A stretch of 64,000 nt of DNA from Enhydrobacter aerosaccus (GCF_900167455.1 NZ_FUWJ01000005.1:124001-188000), one strand, 5' to 3'; shown: positions 36,895 to 45,156, numbered from the stretch's first letter. Numbers and translations: made by a program. Notes: generated by a model from the letters alone, not told the origin.

Positions 36895-37227
36895 TTACTT
36901 GGGCAGGTGACGAGCCCATTTCTCGGACCAGACGTGAAGCGGCAGCAGGAGAGTCACGAGCTCGCCGCCTAGCGAGGTAAGGCAATAGCCGCTGGTATCG
37001 TCCAGCACCACGAGCTTGGCGTCCCGCAATTCTCTCAGCCGTTCGTTCACGATCGCCGGGCTGGCCCCGATCGCGTCCTGAAGCGCCCGGAACCGCCTGG
37101 GCTTCTCGCGCAACTCCCAAAGCAGCCGCAGCGTCCACCGCCGACCCAGGAGGTCGAGCAGGACCATGATCGGGCGCCCGCTCGCGGAACCGCGGGCCGG
37201 CTTCCCAGGTCGGAGGGGTTTCGTCAT
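36895..37227 (-). CDS. HxlR family transcriptional regulator
   Basis: A 110-residue winged-helix protein of the HxlR group. Family segments are LLDLLGRRWTLRLLWELREK, PRRFRALQDAIGASPAIVNE and the wing GYCLTSLGGELVTLLLPL. It has one cysteine (in GYCLT), so redox or electrophile sensing is possible but unproven. It is divergent from the carboxymuconolactone decarboxylase-family gene across about 100 bases that carry repeated GCTACA/TAGC elements. HxlR members often control the gene that faces them. Confidence 0.9.
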   Translation of the reverse strand: MTKPLRPGKPARGSASGRPIMVLLDLLGRRWTLRLLWELREKPRRFRALQDAIGASPAIVNERLRELRDAKLVVLDDTSGYCLTSLGGELVTLLLPLHVWSEKWARHLPK

Positions 37228-37239
37228 TCGCGTATCCTA

Positions 37240-37311
37240 TTGCTACAATTTCCATAGCGCCATGCGATTCGATGCGCTACAGCATCCGGTATGCTACAGA
37301 AAATATAGCAA
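37240..37311. promoter_or_regulatory. Repeated GCTACA / TAGCAA elements in the HxlR divergent promoter
   Basis: GCTACA occurs at 37242-37247, 37276-37281 and 37293-37298. TTGCTA (37240-37245) is mirrored by TAGCAA (37306-37311), and TGCTA-N9-TAGCA (37292-37310) is an inverted repeat. The clustering in one short divergent gap suggests binding sites for the HxlR protein. Confidence 0.45.
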
Positions 37312-37329
37312 CTTGCCTGGGAGTTTCGC

Positions 37330-37893
37330 TTGCCGCGTATCGAACCCGTACGAGCGCCTTATGCCCCTGCCATCGCCGACGCGTTGCAACAGATCATGCC
37401 GCCCGGCCTGGAACCGTTGCTGCTGTTCCGCAGCATGGCCGCAAGCCCGAGGATCTTCGCGAAGATGTTCGCGGGCGGGCTGCTCGACAGGGGGCCACTA
37501 AGTCTGCGCCACCGCGAACTGGTCATCGACCGCACCACCGCGCGGCTGGGCTGTGAATACGAATGGGGCGTGCATATCGCCCTGTTCGCCGAGCGCGTGG
37601 GCTTCACCGAGCAGGAGATCGCCGCCATCGTCCATGGCCCCGCGACGGCGGCCTGCTGGACGGCGGCCGAAAGCGCCTTGATCGGGCTCGTCGACGAATT
37701 GGTCGATCGCCGCACGATCGGCGACAGCGCCTGGGACGCTCTGCGCGCCCATTTCGACGATGCGCAGAGCCTCGAGGCGATCGCGCTCGTCGGCTACTAT
37801 CACACCATCAGTTTCCTCTGCCGCGGCCTCGACTTGCCGCTCGAAAGCTATGGCGCCCGCTTCCCGCCCAAGGAACTGCCGCATTCGTCCTGA
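37330..37893 (+). CDS. Carboxymuconolactone decarboxylase (CMD) family protein
   Basis: A 187-residue all-helical protein of the CMD/AhpD superfamily. The conserved patch LSLRHRELVIDRTTARLGCE followed by YEWGVHIALFAERVG lies at residues about 60-90. The patch holds a single cysteine and no CxxC, so an AhpD-like peroxidase role is unlikely and a lyase-like or unknown role fits better. The start is TTG 37330; no ATG is available near the conserved N-terminus. Its likely regulator is the divergent HxlR protein. Confidence 0.85.
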   Translation: MPRIEPVRAPYAPAIADALQQIMPPGLEPLLLFRSMAASPRIFAKMFAGGLLDRGPLSLRHRELVIDRTTARLGCEYEWGVHIALFAERVGFTEQEIAAIVHGPATAACWTAAESALIGLVDELVDRRTIGDSAWDALRAHFDDAQSLEAIALVGYYHTISFLCRGLDLPLESYGARFPPKELPHSS

Positions 37894-38000
37894 TACGGGC
37901 GACAAGTCGGAGAACAGGAGGATCGGTGGCGCTCATGCGCCCGCTTCATTGCCACCGAACCGTTAACGGACTAAATTCAGACCGTGACCTGGAGTTCCGC

Positions 38001-38285
38001 ATGACCCGTGCCGCTCGTATCAAGCCCATCAGCTATTTCAAGGCCAATGCCGCCGAGGTCATCCGCGACCTGAACGAAGGCGGAGAGCCGTTGATCATAA
38101 CGCAGAACGGCGAGGCGAAGGCGATCGTCCAGGATATTGCGTCCTATGAGCAGACCCAGGAGACCCTGGCACTCCTTAAAATCCTTGCGCTCGGAGAGCA
38201 GCAGGTAAAGGAAGGCAAGACCGTAACGGCTGCCAAGGCGATGCAGCGCTTTCGGGAGCGGACGAAGCGCAGCCCCAGAAAATGA
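38001..38285 (+). CDS. Type II antitoxin, Phd/YefM family
   Basis: A 94-residue antitoxin. The N-terminal DNA-binding part shows ISYFKANAAEVIRDL and PLIITQNGEAKAIVQDIASY, the standard YefM/Phd fold. The basic C-terminal tail (MQRFRERTKRSPRK) would wrap the toxin. GGAG lies eight bases before ATG 38001. The stop overlaps the toxin start in an ATGA arrangement. Antitoxins of this type repress their own promoter, and the region upstream (37894-38000) would hold the operator. Confidence 0.9.
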   Translation: MTRAARIKPISYFKANAAEVIRDLNEGGEPLIITQNGEAKAIVQDIASYEQTQETLALLKILALGEQQVKEGKTVTAAKAMQRFRERTKRSPRK

Positions 38286-38611
38286 AGCGTTACGCCGTCC
38301 GGCTGACCGAGCAGGCGCTTCTCGATCTCGACGACATCGCTCTCTACATCGCGCATCACGACACGCCTCAAAGGGCCGAGTACGTTGCGCAGCAAATCGA
38401 GCGAGCCTTCTCGTCGCTGTCCACGCTCCCAAGTCGGGGGGCCCATCCACGCGAACTGCTGGAGATGGGAAACCGGATGTTCCGGGAAATCCACTTCAAG
38501 CCCTACCGCGTCATCTACCGGGTATACGAGCGCGAGGTCGTGATCTTCCTGATCGCCGACGGACGGCGCGACATGCGGTCCCTGCTCGCCAGACGATTGC
38601 TGGGAGCCTAG
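38282..38611 (+). CDS. Type II toxin, RelE/ParE superfamily
   Basis: A 109-residue toxin. It begins MKRYAVRLTEQALLDLDDIA and contains YIAHHDTPQRAEYVAQQIER and PYRVIYRVYEREVVIFLIAD, the beta-sheet core of the RelE/ParE fold. Whether it cuts mRNA on the ribosome (RelE) or poisons gyrase (ParE) cannot be settled by sight; the DLDDIALYIA helix leans towards ParE/YafQ-like members. It is coupled to the YefM-type antitoxin by a four-base overlap. The module looks intact. Confidence 0.9.
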   Translation: MKRYAVRLTEQALLDLDDIALYIAHHDTPQRAEYVAQQIERAFSSLSTLPSRGAHPRELLEMGNRMFREIHFKPYRVIYRVYEREVVIFLIADGRRDMRSLLARRLLGA

Positions 38612-38672
38612 CGCGCTGGCCCGTCCGGAAGAGCGAGGCTAATGATCCAGCCTCACTTCCAAGGGTCACGCA

Positions 38673-39845
38673 ATGCTGCCGCTCAGCGATACGCTCGTTC
38701 TCGATCTCACGCAGGTTATCGCCGGTCCGACCGCCGGCCAGATCCTGGGCGACATGGGCGCCGACGTGATCAAGGTCGAACCGCTTCATGGCGAACACTT
38801 CCGGCCGCATTTCGGCGGCGCCTGGGTGCCGTCGATGAACCGCAACAAGCGCGGCCTGGCGCTCGATCTGCGCACCGCGGGCGGCCGCGAGGTGCTGATG
38901 CGGCTTGTGCGCAAGGCCGATGTCTTCATGGAAGCCTTCACCCCCGGCGTGATCGACAAGCTGGGCTTCGGCTGGGAGGTGGTGGCGAAGGAGAATCCGC
39001 GGCTGATCTATGCCTCGATCTCCGGCTACGGCCAGACCGGCCCCTATTCGCACCGCGCGGGCTACGATCCCTGCATCCAGGCGGAGATCGGCCTGATGGA
39101 CGCCACCGGCCCGTACCAGGGCGAGATGTGCCGGGTCGGCACGGCGCCGATCGACTATGCCACCGGCCTCGCCTGCGCCAGCGGCATCGCCTTCGCCCTG
39201 CTGGGGCGCCACAAGACCGGGAAGGGCCAACGGCTCGACCTGTCCCTGTTCGATGTCGGCATGCACCTGATGAGCCACTGGATCACCAATCACGGGCTGA
39301 CCGGGGAAAATCCCGAGCGCATGGGCACGTCGAATTCGTTGATCTGCCCCCTGCGCGTCTTTCCGACCCGCACGCAGCCGATCTTCATCGCCGGCACCAA
39401 CGATGCCTTCTGGCGCATTCTCTGCACCGCGCTCGGCCGCAAGGACTGGCTGGACGACAAGCGCTTCACGACCAATGCCGACCGGGTCGCCAACCGCGCC
39501 ATCCTCGAGCCGATGATCGAGGCCTATTTCCTGGAGCACACGGCGGACGAACTCCTCGACAAGCTGATCCCGGCCGGCATGGCCTGTTCGGCGGCCTACA
39601 AGGTGAGCGACGTGGTGAAGAACCCGCACACCGCGGCGCGTGGCAGCGTGCTGGGGATCGATTATCCCGGCATCGGCACGGTGAAATCGGCCAACAACCC
39701 GATCAAGCTGTCGGACGCGCCGGTCGAGACTCGGCGCAAGTCGCCGATGGTCGGCGAACACACCGTCGAGATCATGCGCGAAGTGGGCTATAGCGATGCC
39801 GAGATCGCCGCCCTTCGGGAGGCGAAAGCCGTCGCCACAACCTGA
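38673..39845 (+). CDS. CaiB/BaiF family (class III) CoA transferase
   Basis: A 390-residue family III CoA transferase that moves CoA between carboxylic acids. It opens LPLSDTLVLDLTQVIAGPTA, has the Rossmann-like start GDMGADVIKVEPLHGEHFR and NRNKRGLALDLRT, and carries the catalytic aspartate, Asp161, in APIDYATGLACASG. TGKGQRLDLSLFDV follows. Donor and acceptor are unknown. ATG 38673 is used. It is followed nine bases later by the amidohydrolase gene, so the two are probably co-transcribed. Confidence 0.93.
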   Translation: MLPLSDTLVLDLTQVIAGPTAGQILGDMGADVIKVEPLHGEHFRPHFGGAWVPSMNRNKRGLALDLRTAGGREVLMRLVRKADVFMEAFTPGVIDKLGFGWEVVAKENPRLIYASISGYGQTGPYSHRAGYDPCIQAEIGLMDATGPYQGEMCRVGTAPIDYATGLACASGIAFALLGRHKTGKGQRLDLSLFDVGMHLMSHWITNHGLTGENPERMGTSNSLICPLRVFPTRTQPIFIAGTNDAFWRILCTALGRKDWLDDKRFTTNADRVANRAILEPMIEAYFLEHTADELLDKLIPAGMACSAAYKVSDVVKNPHTAARGSVLGIDYPGIGTVKSANNPIKLSDAPVETRRKSPMVGEHTVEIMREVGYSDAEIAALREAKAVATT

Positions 39846-39854
39846 GTCCGCTCG

Positions 39855-40880
39855 ATGAAGATCGTCTATTCCGACAAGCATGCCGTTCACGATCCGCAGA
39901 CCTTCGTCGTGCGCGGCGTGAAGCAGAGGAGCACCGAGCAGCCCGAGCGGGCAACACGTCTTCTGGGCGCCGCCACCGAGGCCGGCCACGAGATCGTCGG
40001 ACCGCGCGCCTACGGCACCGCCCCGGCCGCCACCATCCATACGCCTGACTATCTCGACTTCCTGCATATCGCTTCGCGCGAATGGGCCAAGCTGCCCAAC
40101 GCCTCGGCCGAGGTCGTGCCGAACATGCATCCCTCGCGCTACGCCGCGACCTATCCGCGGGCACTGGCCGGCCGCGCCGGCTGGCATCAGGCCGATCTTG
40201 CCTGCCCGATCGGACCCGGTACCTGGGAGGCCGCCCTCGCCTCGAGCGAGGTAGCGGCGACAGCCGCCGACCTCGTGCTGGAAGGCGCCCGCGAGGCCTA
40301 TGCGCTGTGCCGACCGCCCGGCCATCACGCCTATGCCGACATGGCAGGCGGCTTCTGCTTTCTGAACAACACCGCCATCGCGGCCCAGCGGCTGCTCGCC
40401 AAACACCAGCGCGTGGCGGTCCTCGATATCGACGTGCATCACGGCAACGGCACGCAGGGCATCTTCTACGAGCGTGCCGATGTGCTCACCATCTCGATCC
40501 ATGCCGATCCGGCCGACTACTATCCCTACTTCTGGGGCCATGCGCACGAGACGGGAGCTGGCGCGGGCCAGGGCTTCAACCTCAACCTGCCGCAACCGCT
40601 TGGCTCATCCGATGCCGTTTGGCTTGCGGCCGGCGACAAGGCGATCGCCCGGATCCGCGCCTTCAATCCCACCGCCCTCGTGATCGCCCTCGGTCTCGAT
40701 GCCAGCGAGAGCGATCCGCTACAGGGGCTGAAGGTCACCGGTGCCGGCTTCCATGCCATGGGGCAGAAGATCGCCAGCCTGGGGCTGCCCACCGTGCTGG
40801 TCCAGGAAGGCGGCTATCTCAGCGACGATCTCGGCCGCAACCTGGTGCAGGTCCTGTCGGGCTTCGAGAAGGGTCGCTAG
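39855..40880 (+). CDS. Histone deacetylase-family amidohydrolase, acetylpolyamine amidohydrolase-like
   Basis: A 341-residue zinc-dependent deacetylase of the class II HDAC / acetylpolyamine amidohydrolase type. The active site is seen in CRPPGHHAYADMAGGFCFLN (catalytic His pair) and the zinc ligands in LDIDVHHGNGTQG (Asp and His) and LGLDASESDP (Asp). The N-terminal VYSDKHAVHDPQTFVVRG and STEQPERATRL are typical of bacterial APAH, which deacetylates N-acetylputrescine, spermidine or cadaverine. A polyamine-type importer ending at 35772 gives some support. The stop overlaps the convergent TetR gene by four bases. Confidence 0.9.
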   Translation: MKIVYSDKHAVHDPQTFVVRGVKQRSTEQPERATRLLGAATEAGHEIVGPRAYGTAPAATIHTPDYLDFLHIASREWAKLPNASAEVVPNMHPSRYAATYPRALAGRAGWHQADLACPIGPGTWEAALASSEVAATAADLVLEGAREAYALCRPPGHHAYADMAGGFCFLNNTAIAAQRLLAKHQRVAVLDIDVHHGNGTQGIFYERADVLTISIHADPADYYPYFWGHAHETGAGAGQGFNLNLPQPLGSSDAVWLAAGDKAIARIRAFNPTALVIALGLDASESDPLQGLKVTGAGFHAMGQKIASLGLPTVLVQEGGYLSDDLGRNLVQVLSGFEKGR

Positions 40881-41527
40881 TTCGATCGCGATCGCGACGC
40901 ACGATGCCGGGCGGAAACCGCTGCCGCCGGACGGGTGGCCAAGCCGGCCACGACCTCGTCGACGATCTCACGCAACTCCACCGACGAAGCGCCATCACGG
41001 GCCTGGATGGAAATGCCCTGCATCACTGCCGCCAGATGTCGGGCGATGCGCTGCGCCTCCTTCTCGTCAACCCAGGGACGCAGCGCCGCGCCGATCGCCT
41101 TGCGCATGGCATCGCGGCGCCGACCGAGATCATCGGCCAGTGCCTGATGGTCGGGATGGCAGGCGATCAACCCGCTTGAAATCATGCAGCCACGCTCCCG
41201 CTTGGGACTGGTGACGGCATCGATGCTGGCCTCCAGCAACAGCCGCACCGCCTGCGACAACGACTTCGCGCCCCGCAGCTTCGAGAGATCGAACGCCGCG
41301 GAATCCTGCTCATAGCGGGCAAGCGCCGCAGCGAACAGTTCCTCCTTGCTGCCGAAGGCGGCGTACAGACTCGGCGCGGCAATGCCGATCGCCTTCGTTA
41401 GCTCCGCGATCGACACGCCCTCATAGCCGTGTCGCCAGAACAGGCGCATGGCGATGTCGACGGCCTTGTCGCGATCGAAGCCGCGCGGCCGCCCGCCCTT
41501 TGATTTCTCTTTCTCCTCCACTTCCAT
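40877..41527 (-). CDS. TetR family transcriptional regulator
   Basis: A 216-residue regulator. The helix-turn-helix domain (about 15-65) contains DIAMRLFWRHGYEGVSIAEL and GIAAPSLYAAFGSKEELF. The ligand domain includes KRERGCMISSGLIACHPDHQ, a segment common in the TetR group that controls short-chain dehydrogenase and hydrolase genes. I chose ATG 41527; a longer open frame upstream overlaps the divergent gene. A possible promoter (TTGACC-N17-TTTAGT on this strand) ends only seven bases before that ATG, so the mRNA may have almost no leader. The operator-like repeat at 41545 overlaps this promoter. Confidence 0.9.
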   Translation of the reverse strand: MEVEEKEKSKGGRPRGFDRDKAVDIAMRLFWRHGYEGVSIAELTKAIGIAAPSLYAAFGSKEELFAAALARYEQDSAAFDLSKLRGAKSLSQAVRLLLEASIDAVTSPKRERGCMISSGLIACHPDHQALADDLGRRRDAMRKAIGAALRPWVDEKEAQRIARHLAAVMQGISIQARDGASSVELREIVDEVVAGLATRPAAAVSARHRASRSRSN

Positions 41528-41544
41528 AACGACCACTAAACAAC

Positions 41545-41565
41545 CCTTGACACGAGAGGTCAAGG
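41545..41565. promoter_or_regulatory. Probable TetR operator
   Basis: CCTTGAC-ACGAGAG-GTCAAGG is a perfect 7-bp inverted repeat in the 79-base gap between the TetR gene and the divergent alpha/beta hydrolase gene. It covers the putative -35 element of the TetR promoter, so autoregulation and control of the hydrolase are both likely. Confidence 0.6.
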
Positions 41566-41606
41566 ACAGTTCTTTATCGATCACTACATAACATATGAGG
41601 TTCGCC

Positions 41607-42518
41607 ATGGAATTCTCGCGACGCGTCCTTTTCGGCACAGCTCTTGGACTCGGCTTGGCCGCCACGCAGCTGCGCGCGCAGCAGCAGCTTTCAGGATCGG
41701 TCGAGCCGGGCCAGCCTCTCGCGGTCCGCACACCCGACGGATTGCGGCTGTCGGCGCGCGCCTATGGCGATCCCGGCCATCCGGAAATCGTCCTGGTCCA
41801 TGGCCTGGGCCAGAGCCGGTTGTCGTGGGAACTGCAGACCGACAGCGCCCTCGTGCAACGCTTCCGCATCGTGACGTTCGACCTGCGCGGCCACGGCGAT
41901 TCCGACAAGCCGGACGAGGCGCCCGCCTATGCCGACGGAGCCCGTTGGGCGGACGATCTGGGCGCCGTGATCGCGGCCGCCAAGCTGCGGCGGCCGACTC
42001 TCGTCGGCTGGTCGTTGGGCGGACTCGTGATCGGCCACTATGTGGCGCGCCGCGGCATCGACGGGATCGGCGGGATCAACCTGGTCAATGCCGTGACGAA
42101 GCTGTCGCCCGACCTGCTGACGCAGACATCGCTCGACTATGCCGGCCGGCTCGCCTCGCCGGACCTGTCGGCGCGGACCGAAGCGATCGCACGCTTCCTC
42201 GCCGCCTGCTTCGCCGAGATGCCGTCGGCAGAGGCGTTCGCACGCATGCTCGTGTTCAACGGCATGGTGCCCCGCGCCGTGCAGCAGGGCGTGGTGCGAA
42301 TCGGCAACGACGGTCTGGACGAGGCCTTCGCTCGGGCTCCCCGCCTGCTCGTGACATTCGGCGCGAAGGATGCGCTGACGCGACCGGAGATGTCCCGTCG
42401 CCTCCTGACCCTCAATCCCCGAGCCACGCTGTCGATCTACGAACAAGCCGGTCACACGCCTTTCTACGAAGACGCCGAACGGTTCAATCGCGAACTCGGT
42501 GATTTCGCCTCGAGCTGA
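41607..42518 (+). CDS. Exported alpha/beta hydrolase
   Basis: A 303-residue hydrolase with a twin-arginine-like signal (FSRRVLFGTALGLGLAAT, then LRAQQQ). The fold is complete: oxyanion segment LVHGLGQSRLSW, FDLRGHGDSDKP, nucleophile elbow LVGWSLGGLVIG (Ser), acid in VTFGAKDALT (Asp) and His in YEQAGHTPFYED. Such proteins include esterases, lactonases and haloperoxidase-like enzymes, and the substrate is not evident. ATG 41607 with TGAGG six bases upstream was chosen over ATG 41595. It is divergent from, and probably repressed by, the TetR protein. Confidence 0.9.
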   Translation: MEFSRRVLFGTALGLGLAATQLRAQQQLSGSVEPGQPLAVRTPDGLRLSARAYGDPGHPEIVLVHGLGQSRLSWELQTDSALVQRFRIVTFDLRGHGDSDKPDEAPAYADGARWADDLGAVIAAAKLRRPTLVGWSLGGLVIGHYVARRGIDGIGGINLVNAVTKLSPDLLTQTSLDYAGRLASPDLSARTEAIARFLAACFAEMPSAEAFARMLVFNGMVPRAVQQGVVRIGNDGLDEAFARAPRLLVTFGAKDALTRPEMSRRLLTLNPRATLSIYEQAGHTPFYEDAERFNRELGDFASS

Positions 42519-42595
42519 TCGCGGCCTGCAGCCGGCGCTTGTGGCACACGGCCTCCGTGGGGTAGTGCGATGGCTCTCACTCGCACCCTCCCCTA

Positions 42596-42705
42596 GGGCA
42601 ATCGCCTATGCAAAGATTTCCCGTCATCCCGAGCGAAGCCGAGCGGAGCGAGCCCTGCAGGCGGCTTCGCTCGGGATGACGAAATGACTTCATAGGCGAT
42701 TGCCC
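42596..42705. repeat. 110-base nested inverted-repeat element (dispersed repeat, copy A)
   Basis: Outer arms beginning GGGCAATCGCCTATG (42596-42610) and ending CATAGGCGATTGCCC (42691-42705) are a perfect 15-bp inverted repeat. Inside are 19-bp perfect arms, CGTCATCCCGAGCGAAGCC (42622-42640) and its complement (42663-42681). A related element lies at 60091-60273, and a shorter relative at 56032-56122. It has no coding capacity and fills most of the gap before poxB. It looks like a non-autonomous dispersed element of the REP/MITE kind. Confidence 0.8.
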
Positions 42706-42727
42706 GACCAGCAACACGGAGTTCTGC

Positions 42728-44449
42728 ATGGCACGGACGATTGCCGACCTGATGGCCGAGACGCTTCAAGCCGCCGGCGTGAAGCGGGTCTACGGCGTGG
42801 CCGGGGACTCGCTCAACGGCTTCACCGACTCGCTGCGCCGCATGAAGGGACTCGACTGGGTGCATGTGCGGAACGAAGAAGCCGGCGCCTTCGCGGCCGG
42901 CGCCGAAGCCCATATCACCGGAGAACTCGCGGTGTGCGCCGGAAGCTGCGGCCCCGGCAACATGCATCTCGTCAACGGTCTGTTCGATTGCTACCGCAGC
43001 CGCGTGCCCGTGCTGGCCATCGCAGCGCAGATCCCCAGTGCCGAGATCGGCGGTCACTATTTCCAGGAGACGCGCCCGGAACAGCTCTTCACCGAATGCT
43101 CGCACTATGTCGGAACGATCTCCAGCGTCGAGCAGATGCCGCGGGTGCTCGACAAGGCGATCCGCGTCGCTGTGGCCGAACGTGGCGTGGCCGTGATCGT
43201 CATTCCGGGCGACATCGCGCTGCAGGCCACCGCAGCTCAGGCCGGGACATGGATCGCGCCCAGGGCACCGATCGTGCGGCCGGCCGATTCAGAGCTCGAC
43301 GCGCTGGCGGCCCTGCTGAACGACAGCCGCAGGATCACGATGATGTGCGGCGCGGGCTGTGCCGGTGCGCATGACGCAGTGGTCGAGCTGGCGCGCACCC
43401 TCAATGCCCCGATCGTGCATTCGCTGCGCGGCAAGGAGCATATCGAGTACGAGAATCCTTTCGATGTGGGCATGACCGGCCTGATCGGCTTCGCCTCCGG
43501 CTATGCCGCCATGAAGGAGTGCGACACGCTCCTCCTGCTCGGCACCGACTTTCCCTACCGGCAGTTCTATCCCGAGAAGGCCAAGGTGGCGCAGATCGAT
43601 CTGCGGGCGGAGAGCCTGGGCAATCGCTGCCGGCTCGATCTCGGCGTCGTCGGCACCGTTGCCGACACGGTCGCGGCCCTGCTGCCCCGTCTGAAGCCCA
43701 GGACCGACCGCTCCTTCCTCGACATGGCCCTCGCACACTATCGCAAGGCGCGCGCCGATCTCGACGCGCTGGCCGAGAGCCGGCCCGACGGCAAGCAAAT
43801 CCATCCGCAATATGTCGCTCGGCTGCTGAGCGAGCTGGCAGACGACGATGCCATCTTCACTTGCGATGTCGGCACGCAGACGGTGTGGGCCGCACGCTAT
43901 CTCAAGATGAACGGCAAGCGACGCCTGATCGGCTCGTTCAATCACGGCTCGATGGCCAACGCCATGCCGCAGGCGATCGGCGCCCAGGCAACCTTCCGCG
44001 ATCGCCAGGTGATATCGATGTCCGGTGATGGCGGCTTCGCGATGCTGATGGGTGATTTCCTCAGCCTGTCGCAGCTTGGCCTGCCGGTGAAGGTCGTGGT
44101 TCTGAACAACGGCACGTTGGGCTTCGTCGAGATGGAGATGAAGGCGAGCGGATTCCTCGATACCGCCGTCGACCTCAAGAATCCCGACTTCGCGGCGATG
44201 GCCACCGCCATGGGGATCAAGGGCATCCGCGTCGAGAATCCGCGAGATCTCGAAGGCGCGATGCGCGAGGTGCTGGCGCACGAGGGGCCGGCCCTGCTCG
44301 ATGTGGTGAGCGCCCGGCAGGAACTCGCCATGCCGCCCAAGGCAACGATCGAACAGGCCTACGGCTTCAGCCTGTTCCTGATGAAGGCGGTGATGGATGG
44401 GCGCGCCACGCAGGTGATCGACCTCGCGCGCACCAACCTGCGGATCTGA
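42728..44449 (+). CDS. poxB: Thiamine diphosphate-dependent pyruvate dehydrogenase (quinone)-like enzyme, PoxB
   Basis: A 573-residue ThDP enzyme most like PoxB, which converts pyruvate to acetate and CO2 and passes electrons to ubiquinone. The catalytic Glu is in VHVRNEEAGAFAAGAEA. SCGPGNMHLVNGLFDCYRS and GGHYFQETRPEQLF are typical of the oxidase group. The ThDP/Mg site is SGDGGFAMLMGDFLSLSQLG with LNNGTLGF. The C-terminal helix (FLMKAVMDGRATQVIDLART) matches the lipid-binding tail of PoxB. It uses ATG 42728 directly after the dispersed repeat. Related acetolactate synthase-like enzymes are less likely because of that tail. Confidence 0.9.
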   Translation: MARTIADLMAETLQAAGVKRVYGVAGDSLNGFTDSLRRMKGLDWVHVRNEEAGAFAAGAEAHITGELAVCAGSCGPGNMHLVNGLFDCYRSRVPVLAIAAQIPSAEIGGHYFQETRPEQLFTECSHYVGTISSVEQMPRVLDKAIRVAVAERGVAVIVIPGDIALQATAAQAGTWIAPRAPIVRPADSELDALAALLNDSRRITMMCGAGCAGAHDAVVELARTLNAPIVHSLRGKEHIEYENPFDVGMTGLIGFASGYAAMKECDTLLLLGTDFPYRQFYPEKAKVAQIDLRAESLGNRCRLDLGVVGTVADTVAALLPRLKPRTDRSFLDMALAHYRKARADLDALAESRPDGKQIHPQYVARLLSELADDDAIFTCDVGTQTVWAARYLKMNGKRRLIGSFNHGSMANAMPQAIGAQATFRDRQVISMSGDGGFAMLMGDFLSLSQLGLPVKVVVLNNGTLGFVEMEMKASGFLDTAVDLKNPDFAAMATAMGIKGIRVENPRDLEGAMREVLAHEGPALLDVVSARQELAMPPKATIEQAYGFSLFLMKAVMDGRATQVIDLARTNLRI

Positions 44450-44479
44450 CTCCGCCCCGATCGTTCATCGACGGCGCCG

Positions 44480-44497
44480 TTGACGACCGGAATCGTC
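44480..44497 (+). repeat. 18-base repeat TTGACGACCGGAATCGTC (copy 1)
   Basis: This 18-mer is identical to 58774-58791. In both places GGGCTTA follows at the same distance (ending 21 bases downstream), although the bases between differ. It includes the inverted repeat GACGA-CCGGAA-TCGTC and starts with a -35-like TTGACG. Here it precedes the DUF5681-type gene by about 65 bases, so a shared promoter or operator is plausible. Confidence 0.5.
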
Positions 44498-44561
44498 GTT
44501 TGCGGCCCGTAGGGCTTAAGGAGGTCGGATCGCCCAATCCGGGCCTCCAGGAGCAACGACG

Positions 44562-45068
44562 ATGTTCGAGACTCTTCTTTCCACCTCCTCCCCGTCGGCT
44601 GGTCCGTCGACCGATGCGTCGACGGCCTCCTCGGCGGACCCGGCGCCAGAACGCACCGCCGACGGTCGTTTCGCCAAGGGCAATGCCGGCGGCCCCGGCC
44701 GCCCGCGCGGTCCGGTGACCAGCGGCGTCACCGTCCTCGACAGGCTTGGAGCCGACGCCGGTCCGGAGCTGATCCGGATCGCGATCGACGAGGCGCGCGG
44801 CGGCAACATGAAGGCGCTCGAGATGGTGCTGGAGCGAATCTGGCCGAAGCGTCGCGGCCGCGCCGTGCAGTTCGAGCTGCCGTCGATCGAGAACTTCGGC
44901 GATGTCGTTGCGGTTCACACGGCCGTGACGCAGGGCGTGCTGGCGGGAGAGCTGACGGCCCAGGAAGGCACTGCCCTGTCCGACCTGATCGAACGCCAGC
45001 GGTGCCTGATCGAGAACATCCAGATGGCGAAGGTCATCGGAACAATGCTCAGCGACGACGGGGCCTGA
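44562..45068 (+). CDS. DUF5681-type protein of unknown function
   Basis: A 168-residue protein. A low-complexity N-terminus rich in Ser, Thr, Ala and Pro (about 1-30) is followed by GRFAKGNAGGPGRPRG, the hallmark of DUF5681 proteins, which are often found near phage and mobile DNA genes. The rest is helical (ALEMVLERIWPKRRGRAVQF, then TAQEGTALSDLIERQRCLI) and resembles small terminase-like or DNA-associated proteins; this is only a resemblance. No other phage gene adjoins. A shared 18-base element precedes it and a terminator-like hairpin follows. Confidence 0.75.
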   Translation: MFETLLSTSSPSAGPSTDASTASSADPAPERTADGRFAKGNAGGPGRPRGPVTSGVTVLDRLGADAGPELIRIAIDEARGGNMKALEMVLERIWPKRRGRAVQFELPSIENFGDVVAVHTAVTQGVLAGELTAQEGTALSDLIERQRCLIENIQMAKVIGTMLSDDGA

Positions 45069-45115
45069 CACGCGGCACGATCTTGCGGGGCCGGCGCACG
45101 GCAGGCGGAGGACAA

Positions 45116-45152
45116 ACCGTTTTTCCAACCGTTTGTAAACGGTGGAAACGGT
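45116..45152. terminator. Terminator-like imperfect palindrome between convergent genes
   Basis: ACCGTTT (45116-45122) pairs with AAACGGT (45146-45152), and CCGTTT pairs with AAACGG around a GT loop, separated by CCA/TGG, forming one long interrupted stem. It lies between the DUF5681-type gene and the convergent MBL-fold gene. The T and A runs inside the arms suit termination in both directions. Confidence 0.55.
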
Positions 45153-45156
45153 AATC

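Noticed and set aside
37240-37311. GCTACA repeats as a short CRISPR-like array
   Set aside because: The units are six bases long with unequal spacing and lie in a divergent promoter.
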